Below, in pieces: positions 1 to 8,983 of a stretch of 13,464 bases of DNA. Under the pieces are notes generated by a model. It saw only the letters and a program-made list of their open reading frames with translations. It was not told the DNA's origin and searched no databases. The translations under genes were made by a program, and so were the position numbers. The first letter of the stretch is position 1. Each line of letters begins with the position of its first letter. This stretch comes from JAABSP01 sp011390135 (GTDB taxonomy: Bacteria > Desulfobacterota > Desulfobacteria > Desulfobacterales > JAABSP01), in assembly GCA_011390135.1 (NCBI GenBank), contig JAABSZ010000112.1, positions 1 to 13,464 on the forward strand, read 5' to 3'.

Positions 1-348
1 GTTGTCCGGGGGTATGCCTCCGTAACCGAGCTGCTGAAGATCGGCATTCCGGAGGAGAACCTGGAAAAAGCTGTGGATGAGACCCTGAATATCCGGAAAT
101 TATACGGAAACCGCTTCGATCTGATTCCGAACAACGAAATGGTCTTCTCCTACAATCTTCAGAAGGAGGGGCACAGCCTGGAGGATATGGAAAAGGTCTT
201 CGACGTTACCCAGGCCGGGGTAAGCGACTACCATTTCGCCATCAACAGGAAGACCGATCCGGCTCTTGTGGAAAAACTCCGACAGGCGTTTGATCGGATA
301 AAGGAGAACGGGACCTACGATGCTGTGCTGAAGCAGTATATCCGCTGA
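1..348 (+). CDS. ABC transporter periplasmic solute-binding protein (family 3), 3' end
   Basis: The reading frame is open from base 1 and stops with TGA at 346-348, giving the last 115 residues of a protein whose start lies outside the window. The sequence resembles the C-terminal lobe of family 3 solute-binding proteins (polar amino acid type). A segment ending in FSYNL is followed by VSDYHFAINRKTDPALVEKL, matching the usual 'lysine-lysine-tested hinge, then helix, then LRQAFDRIKENGTYDAVLKQY' ending in which the protein closes with a short helix predicted to pack on the lobe. Such proteins bind a small ligand in the periplasm and deliver it to an ABC permease, or act as sensor input domains. 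The ligand cannot be told. No permease gene follows. The gene converges on the toxin gene with only 15 bases between the stops. Confidence 0.82.
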   Translation, partial: VVRGYASVTELLKIGIPEENLEKAVDETLNIRKLYGNRFDLIPNNEMVFSYNLQKEGHSLEDMEKVFDVTQAGVSDYHFAINRKTDPALVEKLRQAFDRIKENGTYDAVLKQYIR

Positions 349-363
349 TCTTCTCCTTCTCAT

Positions 364-690
364 CTAAAAATCGAATACCCTCTTCAAGATTGCTTTCAAC
401 GCTTGGGCCTCTGCTTCGAGCAGTATGCCTATATCCTTTAAAATATATCGCTTTTCGATTGTAGCCATTTTCCCAAGCCGAATACATGACTCCGCAATCA
501 AGCCGCATTTTCTCCAGCTTTGAATTGTATAATCCGACTCCGTTAAATATTTCTGCGTAGTAATCCTTGCAACAAGAATGTCACGATCTCCAGCGTCATA
601 CAGCACAATGGCAGGTCTTTTGGATATATTGCGCAGATTCGTATGCGGAAATCCGATCAACACGATTTGGCCGAATTTATAAATCGTCAT
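364..690 (-). CDS. MazF/PemK-like toxin (type II toxin-antitoxin, endoribonuclease family)
   Basis: This is a 108-residue protein of the usual MazF/PemK length. The N-terminal part has the family pattern: FGQIVLIGFPHTN at residues 6-18, then KRPAIVLYDAGDRDILVARI near 24-43, which forms the SH3-like barrel core. A serine-containing segment follows (GLIAESCIRLGKMATIE), matching the second family motif. MazF-type toxins cleave mRNA in the cytoplasm and are held inactive by the antitoxin. The ATG lies inside the 3' end of the upstream antitoxin gene, a 14-base overlap typical of co-translated toxin-antitoxin pairs. The gene looks intact. The RNA target is unknown. Confidence 0.85.
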   Translation of the reverse strand: MTIYKFGQIVLIGFPHTNLRNISKRPAIVLYDAGDRDILVARITTQKYLTESDYTIQSWRKCGLIAESCIRLGKMATIEKRYILKDIGILLEAEAQALKAILKRVFDF

Positions 691-880
691 ACAAGGCGTC
701 TTCCTCTGAATAGCCGTCCAGAAATTGTTTCATGGCAAACTCATCCCATTCAGAGTCTTCTTCCTCGACCAGAATCATCAATCGGATTTTGGATTGCTTT
801 GTCAATCTTTCGAAGATTTCTGATGGAATCGACAACTTTCCATCCGCGGCTATATCTGCATAGCATTCATATGCTTTCAT
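677..880 (-). CDS. Antitoxin partner of the MazF-like toxin
   Basis: This 67-residue acidic protein begins MKAYECYADIAADGKLSIPS, resembling AbrB/MazE-like antitoxins with a short beta-rich DNA-binding start. It continues with a hydrophobic strand and an acidic C-terminal tail (EEEDSEWDEFAMKQFLDGYS) suited to wrapping around a toxin. The ATG at 880 is chosen over an upstream in-frame start at 898 because AAGGAG sits at the right distance before it. Its stop overlaps the toxin start, so the two genes form one operon. By family analogy it neutralises the toxin and represses its own promoter. A repeat (943-999), also found upstream of a second antitoxin-like gene, lies 62 bases before the start. 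Confidence 0.8.
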   Translation of the reverse strand: MKAYECYADIAADGKLSIPSEIFERLTKQSKIRLMILVEEEDSEWDEFAMKQFLDGYSEEDALYDDL

Positions 881-942
881 AATATTTCTCCTTGCCATAT
901 TGAAAAATGATGTTCAAGGATGCCTGCAATTTCATTTTGGTT

Positions 943-999
943 TTATCCATACAGCAGATATACCTTACCAGAATAAAAGAGATGAGGAAACATGGAAGA
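943..999 (-). repeat. Interspersed repeat, copy 1 (upstream of the toxin-antitoxin pair)
   Basis: Two blocks match the copy at 7370-7438. Bases 943-973 match 7370-7400 with 2 mismatches in 31, and 976-999 match 7415-7438 with 2 mismatches in 24. The blocks are separated by 2 bases here and 14 bases there. The shared core contains ATATACCTTACCAGAA. Both copies have the same orientation and lie about 60 bases upstream of a small minus-strand antitoxin-like gene, so the element may carry a promoter or operator, or be a remnant that travelled with these modules. Confidence 0.75.
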
Positions 1000-1019
1000 T
1001 TGCGTGGGATAGGGGCCAA

Positions 1020-1045
1020 AGGATGCACCAATCCGCAGGCATCCT
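1020..1045 (-). terminator. ssrA: Possible ssrA terminator hairpin (weak)
   Basis: A 7-base stem (AGGATGC with GCATCCT) and 12-base loop lie downstream of the tmRNA 3' end, followed on the minus strand by only three T residues. The hairpin is flanked by a direct repeat, GTGGGATAGGG, at 1004-1014 and 1053-1063. The right arm is also part of an 11-base inverted repeat with 917-927. The short T run makes this a weak call. Confidence 0.25.
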
Positions 1046-1099
1046 CATCGGTGTGGGATAGGGAAGGATACAGAAATTTTTTTGGATTTTTTTTGGGGA

Positions 1100-1458
1100 T
1101 GGTGGAGGCGGCGGGAGTCGAACCCGCGTCCGAAGACATTCCACAGCGACATCTACATACTTATCCTGAATTTTAATTCTCGCAGTTGCGGTCTCCTTCA
1201 GGCAGGATACCGACAACCGCCAGCCAGTCTAAAGTTTCGCAGATCGGGCAACCGGCAATCCATGATCTGCTATCCCGCTAAGTCGTCGCTCCGGCGATTC
1301 CACGGGAGGAGAGTCCGCCGGAACGTCAGCCGCAATTAAGCGGCCAATGCGTAATCGTAATCGTCTGCGATTAAGTTTATTTTCCGCCGTTTTACGAGCA
1401 GCAGAACCTCGGTATGCAGTCGATGCTTCTTTGCCTCCGTCGAAGCCGTTTCGCCCCC
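1100..1458 (-). ncRNA. ssrA: Transfer-messenger RNA (tmRNA)
   Basis: tmRNA rescues stalled ribosomes: it acts as an alanyl-tRNA mimic and then as a short mRNA that adds a degradation tag. The 5' end reads GGGGGCGAAACGGCTTCGAC, the conserved tmRNA start. The 3' end reads GGGTTCGACTCCCGCCGCC, then TCCACCA, so the T-arm and a genomically encoded CCA are present. The 7-bp acceptor stem GGGGGCG/CGCCTCC pairs fully with one G-U. The length of 359 nt is normal for a one-piece tmRNA. An internal frame encodes the tag ADDYDYALAA followed by TAA. The gene lies head-to-head with clpB. Confidence 0.97.
1336..1368 (-). other. ssrA: tmRNA tag-peptide reading frame (ADDYDYALAA, stop TAA)
   Basis: The resume codon GCA follows CTTAATC, close to the usual pattern before a resume codon. 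Ten codons give ADDYDYALAA, then TAA. The ALAA ending is the standard signal recognised by ClpXP/ClpAP-type proteases, and the D/Y-rich middle is like those of other deltaproteobacterial tags. Confidence 0.92.
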
Positions 1459-1511
1459 AGTACGGAAATGCGTAAAGAAGTTATGATAAAGATCGCGTCG
1501 ATAACGGTGTA

Positions 1512-1540
1512 AATATAACCCATCCCTCTCGATCCGTCAA
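1512..1540 (-). promoter_or_regulatory. ssrA: sigma70-type promoter of ssrA
   Basis: On the minus strand TTGACG (1535-1540) and TATATT (1512-1517) are separated by 17 bases, close to the ideal for a housekeeping promoter. Transcription would begin near 1505, giving a roughly 45-base leader removed to form the mature tmRNA 5' end at 1458. Confidence 0.75.
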
Positions 1541-1693
1541 CCCCCTTTCCTTGTAATTTTTTATAATTTTTTCCCCATGCCCAAGGATTGACAACCCCCG
1601 GCCTTTGTTTATTGTTATCTTAAATAAGTCTGGATACTTAATCAGAATCGCCCAAAATTTTTGCAACCATTATATAAAGACAGGAGGCATTTT

Positions 1694-4306
<2,613 letters not shown>

Positions 4307-4669
4307 ACAGCCGTTTGCCGTGAACGCACATTTCATGGCTGATCCGGATGATCGAGCAGGGGGATTCCTCACGGTTTCCCCCTCTCACACCTCCGGGCGG
4401 GCGTGAGACGTACCCGGCGGCTTCTCTCAGTGGTTCAACGCCTCCTACCTGCGGACCGATCTGATCCGCCCAAGCCCATCGAATCCGTTCATTATTCATG
4501 GCCTCCTGTGCCGGCGGAGGTCCTGCCTTGCGCCCCCATCCTATTCCTGACAGTGCAACCGGCCAGCCCGTCACTAATGCGCTGTATCACCTGCTGCATC
4601 CGCTTTTCAAAAGGGATCGGCGGCCTCTGGTACATCGAGAGCTTTTAACGCGGAAAGAAAGGAACCGGT
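4307..4669. other. 363-base gap with no convincing gene; several dyads
   Basis: Short frames exist on both strands but none has a good ribosome site or a recognisable product. Two adjacent hairpins lie close to the clpB end: AGGGGGA/TCCCCCT at 4358-4383 and TCTCAC/GTGAGA at 4383-4408. A third, CCTCC/GGAGG, lies at 4502-4520. None is followed by a T run, so they are not clear intrinsic terminators. The stretch may be decayed coding sequence. Confidence 0.4.
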
Positions 4670-5218
4670 ATGAAAAAAGGACAACCAGCGTTCGTTTTTG
4701 CGGCATTCCTGCTGCTGTCAGCTTTCTCCTGCGCCGGACTCCCGGGAACCGGGGGTGCGGAACCCGAACCGACTGCGGTCATCGTGGATGCGGAAACCGG
4801 CGAGCCCGTGGAAGGCGCGGTCGCACTCGCGGTCTGGTGGGGTTCGATGTCCGCAGGGGGCCTCGGCGGAGGGGGCAGCGGAATCCCGGTCGCAAGAAGA
4901 GTCGTGGAAACCGTTTCGGACCATCTGGGAAGGGTCTGGATCGATGATTTCTGGGACTGGCATGTCTTCGCGTCGGACAACCCCCACCTGTCGGTTTACA
5001 AGTGCGGCTATGTCTGCTGGAACCGGTATTACAAATACGGCGTCGGGCTGTGGGAAGGGTTTGACAAAGAGAACAGGGTTGTCAGGCTCGAAAAACGGCC
5101 GGAAAAGCTTTCGTTTGATGAGCATATGAGTTTTTATAATAGAATTATATCTCATTGGGGAGCATTCGGAAGTTCTGGACTGTTTTATACTACATTTTAC
5201 GAATGTGAAGTGAAATAA
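4670..5218 (+). CDS. Putative lipoprotein with carboxypeptidase-regulatory-like segment
   Basis: This is a 182-residue protein of unknown function. Residues 1-20 form a signal with positive N-terminus (MKKGQ) and a hydrophobic stretch ending at AFSC, so Cys21 may be lipidated, although Phe at -2 is an unusual lipobox residue. The segment TAVIVDAETGEPVEGAVALA (about 35-54) is typical of the first strands of carboxypeptidase-regulatory-like (beta-sandwich) domains. A glycine-rich stretch and aromatic-rich segments follow. AAAGGA precedes the ATG. The next gene starts 21 bases downstream on the same strand, so the two probably form an operon and both products would leave the cytoplasm. The last third is markedly AT-richer than the first. 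Confidence 0.7.
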   Translation: MKKGQPAFVFAAFLLLSAFSCAGLPGTGGAEPEPTAVIVDAETGEPVEGAVALAVWWGSMSAGGLGGGGSGIPVARRVVETVSDHLGRVWIDDFWDWHVFASDNPHLSVYKCGYVCWNRYYKYGVGLWEGFDKENRVVRLEKRPEKLSFDEHMSFYNRIISHWGAFGSSGLFYTTFYECEVK

Positions 5219-5239
5219 TTTTAATTGAAAGGATAAAAA

Positions 5240-7048
5240 ATGATAAAAACTTTATCATTTGTTTTATTTGCTATGACTTATTCCATGATAAGCTTCAACA
5301 GTTTAGCCATAGCCTATTCTGACAAACTAACACATCCTATGCTAACAGAGGAGGCTGTCAACAAATCACACCTTGAAGAATATATTAAGCGCATGGGATT
5401 TACCAGTAAACAACAAGTACTTACCAATAATAATTATATAGAAATGAGTAAACGGGGCAGAACGAAATCCATTCTTCAATGGCTTGCCGATGGCAGCGAA
5501 TTCGAAGATGTCGGATCCCGCGCAAAAAACCATTTTTACAATCCGATACGAAACGAAGGGTTGTATGAGTTGATATGGCTGTTGGGAGGAGCCGGATGGA
5601 TCAGACCGTTCTTTCCAGTTCCGATACCCTTCACCGGCTTTCCCAACAAGAACTGGGCGGCAGGCTACGACGATAATGGCGGGAGTGAATACATCTGTGA
5701 TCCGGGAGACAATTTCAGGAATGAAACCTGCAATGATTATTCCTATCGAAAAGCCAAATATACCTATTTCGAAGCGTTGACCCCCGACAGATACACCCCT
5801 GAAAAAGTTGTCGATACCAGGTATGCAATGCTGTTCGAAAGCCTCGGCAGGGTTCTCCATCTTCTCGAGGACATGAGCGTTCCGGCCCATGTAAGGAACG
5901 ACATGAAAGGACATCTGGACTATACGAAGATATCAGAAGGTACGTTTAAGAAGTTTTTTTTGCCTGTATTATTTCTGAATGATGACAAATATGAAGGGTG
6001 GGGCGATGTCTTACTTGACGTACCCGGCGCCGGAAATCTGTATGAATTCTGGGTGGAACAAAAAATCGACCTCGAACAGAAAGAGGGACGGAACTATGTC
6101 AGCGCCCTTTGCGGGTCCGAAGTCGTTCCGGTTGAATTCGGCAGACCGCAGGATTACTGGGATCAGGAAATCTATCACATCGATGACACGACATTTGATC
6201 AGAATATCATGCAGGGGGGGCTGGCCGAATACACGAGCGCCAATTATCTGAGCGAGCATGCCAAATTCACGAATCATTTCGACAATGAGGACAAGAAGTT
6301 CTTTCCCTTTCCCAGAGAGGAGTGTACGGGCATGGAGCTGGAAAGAACAAAATTCATCACCGCAGAAGATGGTACTCCTGACGAAGTCAGATTTTTGCCC
6401 AAAGTACAAGACGGAGAATTATTCGAGGACGAACCCTTCGCCAAATACAGCTACGCATGGAAGGCGGTAGATGAGAGAGGCAACAGGATCGATCCTGAAA
6501 CCCGCAAGGTGGTGGGAAGCCTGTGCTACAAGCTGGACGAACAGGTTCACGAAGCCTATGCCAAACGGCTCATTCCGAAAACTGTCGGTTATGCGGCCGG
6601 CCTCATCAATCATTTCTTCCGGGGCAAACTGGAAGCAGCGATTACCGGAACACCGATCATCGATCCGGTCAAGATGGGCATCAAAGAACTCACAATTGCT
6701 GCCAGAAATATCACTCCTGACGAATCGACAATGGACGGATCGCTGTATCTGGTCGTGAAATACAGGATGAATGCGGAGGAATCGTTCAAATATATCAAGA
6801 GCCAGTGTTGGGATAAATTTTCCATACCGGCGGATTCGTCTGAAGAGTTTTTTTTCGATTTCAGCGGAAAGGAAATTCCCATCAACGCGGAAGAAATATC
6901 CCTAAACCTCGTCTTCAGACCGATTTGCTCCGTTCTGAAGTCGGTTGTCAGATCAGAGGAAAGAATCAGACCTGTTTTTGCATATTCGCTGATCGTTCCC
7001 GTTACTTTCTCCACATATTCATTCAGCAACATATTCGATCTGCTTTAG
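5240..7048 (+). CDS. Secreted zinc-dependent phospholipase C/S1-P1-nuclease-like protein, 3' end apparently rearranged
   Basis: This 602-residue protein has an N-terminal signal peptide (residues 1 to about 25, cleavage near LAIA). The pattern of zinc phospholipase C and S1/P1 nuclease folds is visible: THPMLTEEAV (His32), a further histidine in AKNHFYNP (His98), then HLLEDMSVPAHVRND with His207, Asp211 and His217, and His225. In that fold HxxxD and nearby histidines bind zinc. The substrate is unknown; it could be a lipid or nucleic acid. From about residue 507 a second region begins (MDGSLYLVVKYR to about 560), resembling a C-terminal beta domain. After NLVFR (codons ending at 6919) the sequence no longer looks like the rest: the last ~43 residues lie antisense to what looks like a toxin remnant. 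The 3' end overlaps the convergent small gene by 30 bases. GAAAGGA precedes the ATG. Confidence 0.68.
   Translation: MIKTLSFVLFAMTYSMISFNSLAIAYSDKLTHPMLTEEAVNKSHLEEYIKRMGFTSKQQVLTNNNYIEMSKRGRTKSILQWLADGSEFEDVGSRAKNHFYNPIRNEGLYELIWLLGGAGWIRPFFPVPIPFTGFPNKNWAAGYDDNGGSEYICDPGDNFRNETCNDYSYRKAKYTYFEALTPDRYTPEKVVDTRYAMLFESLGRVLHLLEDMSVPAHVRNDMKGHLDYTKISEGTFKKFFLPVLFLNDDKYEGWGDVLLDVPGAGNLYEFWVEQKIDLEQKEGRNYVSALCGSEVVPVEFGRPQDYWDQEIYHIDDTTFDQNIMQGGLAEYTSANYLSEHAKFTNHFDNEDKKFFPFPREECTGMELERTKFITAEDGTPDEVRFLPKVQDGELFEDEPFAKYSYAWKAVDERGNRIDPETRKVVGSLCYKLDEQVHEAYAKRLIPKTVGYAAGLINHFFRGKLEAAITGTPIIDPVKMGIKELTIAARNITPDESTMDGSLYLVVKYRMNAEESFKYIKSQCWDKFSIPADSSEEFFFDFSGKEIPINAEEISLNLVFRPICSVLKSVVRSEERIRPVFAYSLIVPVTFSTYSFSNIFDLL
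6920..7032 (-). pseudogene. Possible 5' remnant of a TumE-like (DUF6516) toxin gene
   Basis: On the minus strand an ATG at 7032 overlaps the end of the antitoxin-like gene by 14 bases, the same arrangement as the intact pair at 364-880. The first ~37 codons read MLLNEYVEKVTGTISEYAKT and then end in TDFRTEQIG, which resembles the start of TumE-family toxins as I recall them. After about 6920 the frame stays open but stops resembling that family, and the plus-strand phospholipase-like protein is the plausible coding strand. This suggests a truncated toxin gene. The family assignment is from memory and unconfirmed. Confidence 0.38.
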
Positions 7049-7312
7049 CTTATCCAGTTCCTCATTCAACTTTTCCCGGATCTTGATCTCCCCCATCCAA
7101 CTGATATATTCGTCATCGCCGCCTTCCATATCTTCGGCCGAGTATTCTCTGATAAAGATATCGGAAGATATTTTATACTTTTCTTCAAATCCTCTGATCA
7201 CTTTTTCCGTCTTTTTCAGGCTGATCTCCAACCTTTTAATCCCTGCCTCAATTGCCGATCTGATCAAAGGTTCAATGTTTTCGACATCCGATTTGATTTC
7301 AAGAGTTACCAT
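7019..7312 (-). CDS. Small antitoxin-like protein of a TumE-type toxin-antitoxin module
   Basis: This 97-residue protein is rich in charged helices (residues about 15-50: IRSAIEAGIKRLEISLKKTE) with an acidic GGDDEYISWMGEIKIREKL segment near 66-84. I recall this style of protein as the usual upstream partner of DUF6516/TumE toxins; that is memory, not a search. The start codon has only a weak purine site (GAAGAG). A repeat lies 57 bases upstream. No intact toxin gene follows; only a possible truncated start is visible. If correct, it is an orphan antitoxin. It could also be a stand-alone small protein. Confidence 0.6.
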   Translation of the reverse strand: MVTLEIKSDVENIEPLIRSAIEAGIKRLEISLKKTEKVIRGFEEKYKISSDIFIREYSAEDMEGGDDEYISWMGEIKIREKLNEELDKLKQIEYVAE

Positions 7313-7369
7313 TTGTTACTCTTCGTTGTTTAACCTCAATTTCACCCAAAAGATATTCCGCCATTTGTC

Positions 7370-7438
7370 TTATCTATACATCAGATATACCTTACCAGAA
7401 AAATCCAAAGAAAAAAAGAGATAAGGAAACATGGCAGA
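7370..7438 (-). repeat. Interspersed repeat, copy 2 (upstream of the antitoxin-like gene)
   Basis: It matches 943-999 in two blocks (see that entry) with 12 extra bases between the blocks. In this copy the ends can also pair with each other: CTTATCT (7369-7375) with AGATAAG (7419-7425). The flanking CCAT and ATGG extend the symmetry imperfectly, so this copy can form a long hairpin. Confidence 0.75.
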
Positions 7439-7487
7439 ATGATGGATATCCTGAAAGGGGCAGGAGAGATCTTCGCCCACCCGAACG

Positions 7488-7524
7488 AAAAAACCCGGCT
7501 TTTTTCAAAAAAGTCGGGTTTTTT
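7488..7524 (-). terminator. Rho-independent terminator of the Fo operon (bidirectional)
   Basis: An almost perfect inverted repeat: AAAAAACCCG at 7488-7497 pairs with CGGGTTTTTT at 7515-7524, and the inner bases pair too, with one G-U. On the minus strand a GC stem is followed by six T residues, 41 bases past the atpF stop. The symmetric A and T runs allow it to work in both directions. Confidence 0.9.
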
Positions 7525-7565
7525 CTTTCTGTCCGAAAAAAGATGTCTTTAAAAAAACGCGTGAC

Positions 7566-8138
7566 CTAACCGGCCGCGGAGATGTACTCCTCGATCAAGC
7601 GTTCGTTGTCCTCTTGGGTGATCTCGCCGGGGATGCGCTTCATGGCCAGTTCCATGGCCAAATCGACCAGTTCGGCCCGGAAGTTCTCCCGGGCCCGATA
7701 GATCTTGTTTCCGACCTTCTGTTTGGACATTTCGATGATCATCCGGCTCTGCTCGTTGGCCTCATCGATGATCTCCTGCTTCCGCTTCTCCCCTTCTTCA
7801 ACGATCCGCTCCTTGATCTTTTCAAAGTGCGCGTCGCTTTCATCCAGGATTTTGAAGGTTTTGTTGATCTTGTCCGTCATCCGGCTCTTCTCTTCTTCCA
7901 GACGGCCGATCTCCTCTGCCACTTGGGCCCTCTGGCTGTAGAGAAAATCCATCAGGGGCTTTCTGCCGAACTTGACGATGATAAAGGCGAGAATACCGAA
8001 GTTGACCCACATCATGATCAGGTCATACGTCCCCCGCCAGTTTCCCGTGTCTTCGGCTGCCCAGGCCGGAAAGGCAAGTCCTCCGATTATCAGAGCCGAG
8101 GGGCCGAGCAGGCGGATGCTTCTACGGATGTGTTTCAT
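7566..8138 (-). CDS. atpF: ATP synthase Fo subunit b (with cleavable signal peptide)
   Basis: Subunit b is part of the peripheral stalk that holds the F1 head against the rotor. The protein has 190 residues. An N-terminal signal (KHIRRS, then a hydrophobic run, ending AWAA near residue 28) is followed by a membrane helix at about 39-57 (DLIMMWVNFGILAFIIVKFG). A long charged coiled coil then runs from about 70 to the end. A signal peptide on b is known from deltaproteobacteria such as Geobacter. The ATG at 8138 is preferred because GGAG lies eight bases before it; a TTG at 8156 is in frame. The start overlaps the b' gene end by 17 bases. The terminator follows directly, so no atpH (delta) gene is joined to it. 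Confidence 0.93.
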   Translation of the reverse strand: MKHIRRSIRLLGPSALIIGGLAFPAWAAEDTGNWRGTYDLIMMWVNFGILAFIIVKFGRKPLMDFLYSQRAQVAEEIGRLEEEKSRMTDKINKTFKILDESDAHFEKIKERIVEEGEKRKQEIIDEANEQSRMIIEMSKQKVGNKIYRARENFRAELVDLAMELAMKRIPGEITQEDNERLIEEYISAAG

Positions 8139-8589
8139 GGGGTATTCTCCGTTCAAGAATCTTTTCCATAATCCGAAGGGCCAGGGCCTCAGATTCTTCC
8201 TTCAGCTTCTTTCTGGCCTCGCTGATCTGTACTTCGATCTCCTCTTCGGTCCGCTCCTTCAAATCCATCACCTCTTTTCTGGCCGCGGCAAATATGACCG
8301 AGGCCTGCTGACTTCCCGCGTCTTCAAGCTCCTTACGCATATCAAAAGCCTGCTGCCGGGTGGCGGATTCCTGCTTTTTCAGAAGGGAGTTGATCTTCTC
8401 CATCTCGGACTCGGCATCGGAGATCTCAGATTTGATGCCTTCCACAAACTGCTCTCTCTCCCCCATCACCCCTCTCAAAGGACGAAACATCACCCGATTG
8501 ATGATAAACAGAAAGATCAGAAAGGAGACCAGTTGGACGATCATGGTCTCATTGATGCTGATAAGAGCAATGTTGCTGACGATTTCCAT
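8122..8589 (-). CDS. atpF': ATP synthase Fo subunit b' (second b-type stalk subunit)
   Basis: This 155-residue protein has no signal peptide. A membrane helix spans about 15-35 (IVQLVSFLIFLFIINRVMF), followed by the FRPLRGVMGERE turn typical of b-type subunits and a long coiled coil (about 45-150). With the neighbouring b it would form a heterodimeric stalk of b and b'. The ribosome site before the ATG is poor (GGAAA at about -11). It lies 38 bases after atpE3. Confidence 0.9.
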   Translation of the reverse strand: MEIVSNIALISINETMIVQLVSFLIFLFIINRVMFRPLRGVMGEREQFVEGIKSEISDAESEMEKINSLLKKQESATRQQAFDMRKELEDAGSQQASVIFAAARKEVMDLKERTEEEIEVQISEARKKLKEESEALALRIMEKILERRIPHETHP

Positions 8590-8627
8590 AGCGGTTTCCG
8601 TTTCGTTAGGGCTCTTGGGAAATATTA

Positions 8628-8876
8628 TTATACGACAAAGAGAAGCAACAGAGCGATTACAAGGGAGTAGATGCCGGTCGATTCAGAAACCGCCTGCCCC
8701 ACGAGCATGGTCCGGGTCAGGAGACCGGCCTCTCCGGGATTTTTGCCGATAGCCTCGCACGCTTTGGCCCCGACCATTCCTTCCCCCAGTCCCGGGCCGA
8801 TTGCGCCCAATCCCATTGCCAAGCCGGCCCCCAGATAGGATGCGGCCTTGATCAAGTCGATACCTTCAATTGCCAT
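8628..8876 (-). CDS. atpE3: ATP synthase rotor subunit c, second small copy (sodium-type)
   Basis: An 82-residue hairpin of two membrane helices. The encoded protein is identical to the copy at 8984-9232; the DNA differs at about 14 sites, all silent. The ion-site residues match the numbering of the Ilyobacter tartaricus c subunit: E32 in helix 1 (GLGEGM), and V63, E65, S66, T67 and Y70 in helix 2 (AVSESTGIYSLV). E65, S66, T67 and V63 are the sodium-coordinating set. A glutamate at 32 in place of glutamine gives the two-carboxylate form described for Fusobacterium nucleatum. A strong GGAGGT site precedes the start. The gene numbering (3) follows transcription order. Confidence 0.96.
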   Translation of the reverse strand: MAIEGIDLIKAASYLGAGLAMGLGAIGPGLGEGMVGAKACEAIGKNPGEAGLLTRTMLVGQAVSESTGIYSLVIALLLLFVV

Positions 8877-8880
8877 AATT

Positions 8881-8886
8881 ACCTCC
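8881..8886 (-). promoter_or_regulatory. atpE3: Strong ribosome-binding site of atpE3 (GGAGGT)
   Basis: GGAGGT lies four bases before the ATG, and the surrounding bases (AACTGGAGGTAATTATGG) nearly match the atpE2 leader. The duplicated unit therefore included the ribosome-binding site. Confidence 0.85.
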
Positions 8887-8910
8887 AGTTTGCCAGATTA
8901 TTGGTTTAAC

Positions 8911-8933
8911 GAGGCAGATTGCGTAACCGCCTC
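8911..8933 (-). other. Small hairpin in the atpE2-atpE3 gap
   Basis: GAGGC at 8911-8915 pairs with GCCTC at 8929-8933 inside a 107-base gap that is unusually long for this tightly packed operon. It may affect transcript stability or processing and so the relative dose of the c subunits. It has no T run directly after the stem, so it is not a clear terminator. Confidence 0.3.
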
Positions 8934-8983
8934 CTGTTCGAGAGTCTCTGCCCATTCTGTCAAGCCTTTTTTAGAATAACAGA

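Noticed and set aside
1588..1616. TTGACA upstream of clpB as a promoter
   Set aside because: The -35 box is perfect, but at 17 bases the next hexamer is ATTGTT and no good -10 is found; it is also not a convincing heat-shock promoter. I could not place a start site.
7019..7048. Overlap of 30 bases between two convergent genes as an annotation error
   Set aside because: The overlap is real in the sequence and is better explained by the rearrangement proposed at 6902-7048.
7383..7400. A sigma54-type site (TGG and TGC elements) within the shared repeat
   Set aside because: On the minus strand the spacing between GG and GC is 12 rather than 10 bases, so it does not fit the sigma54 consensus.
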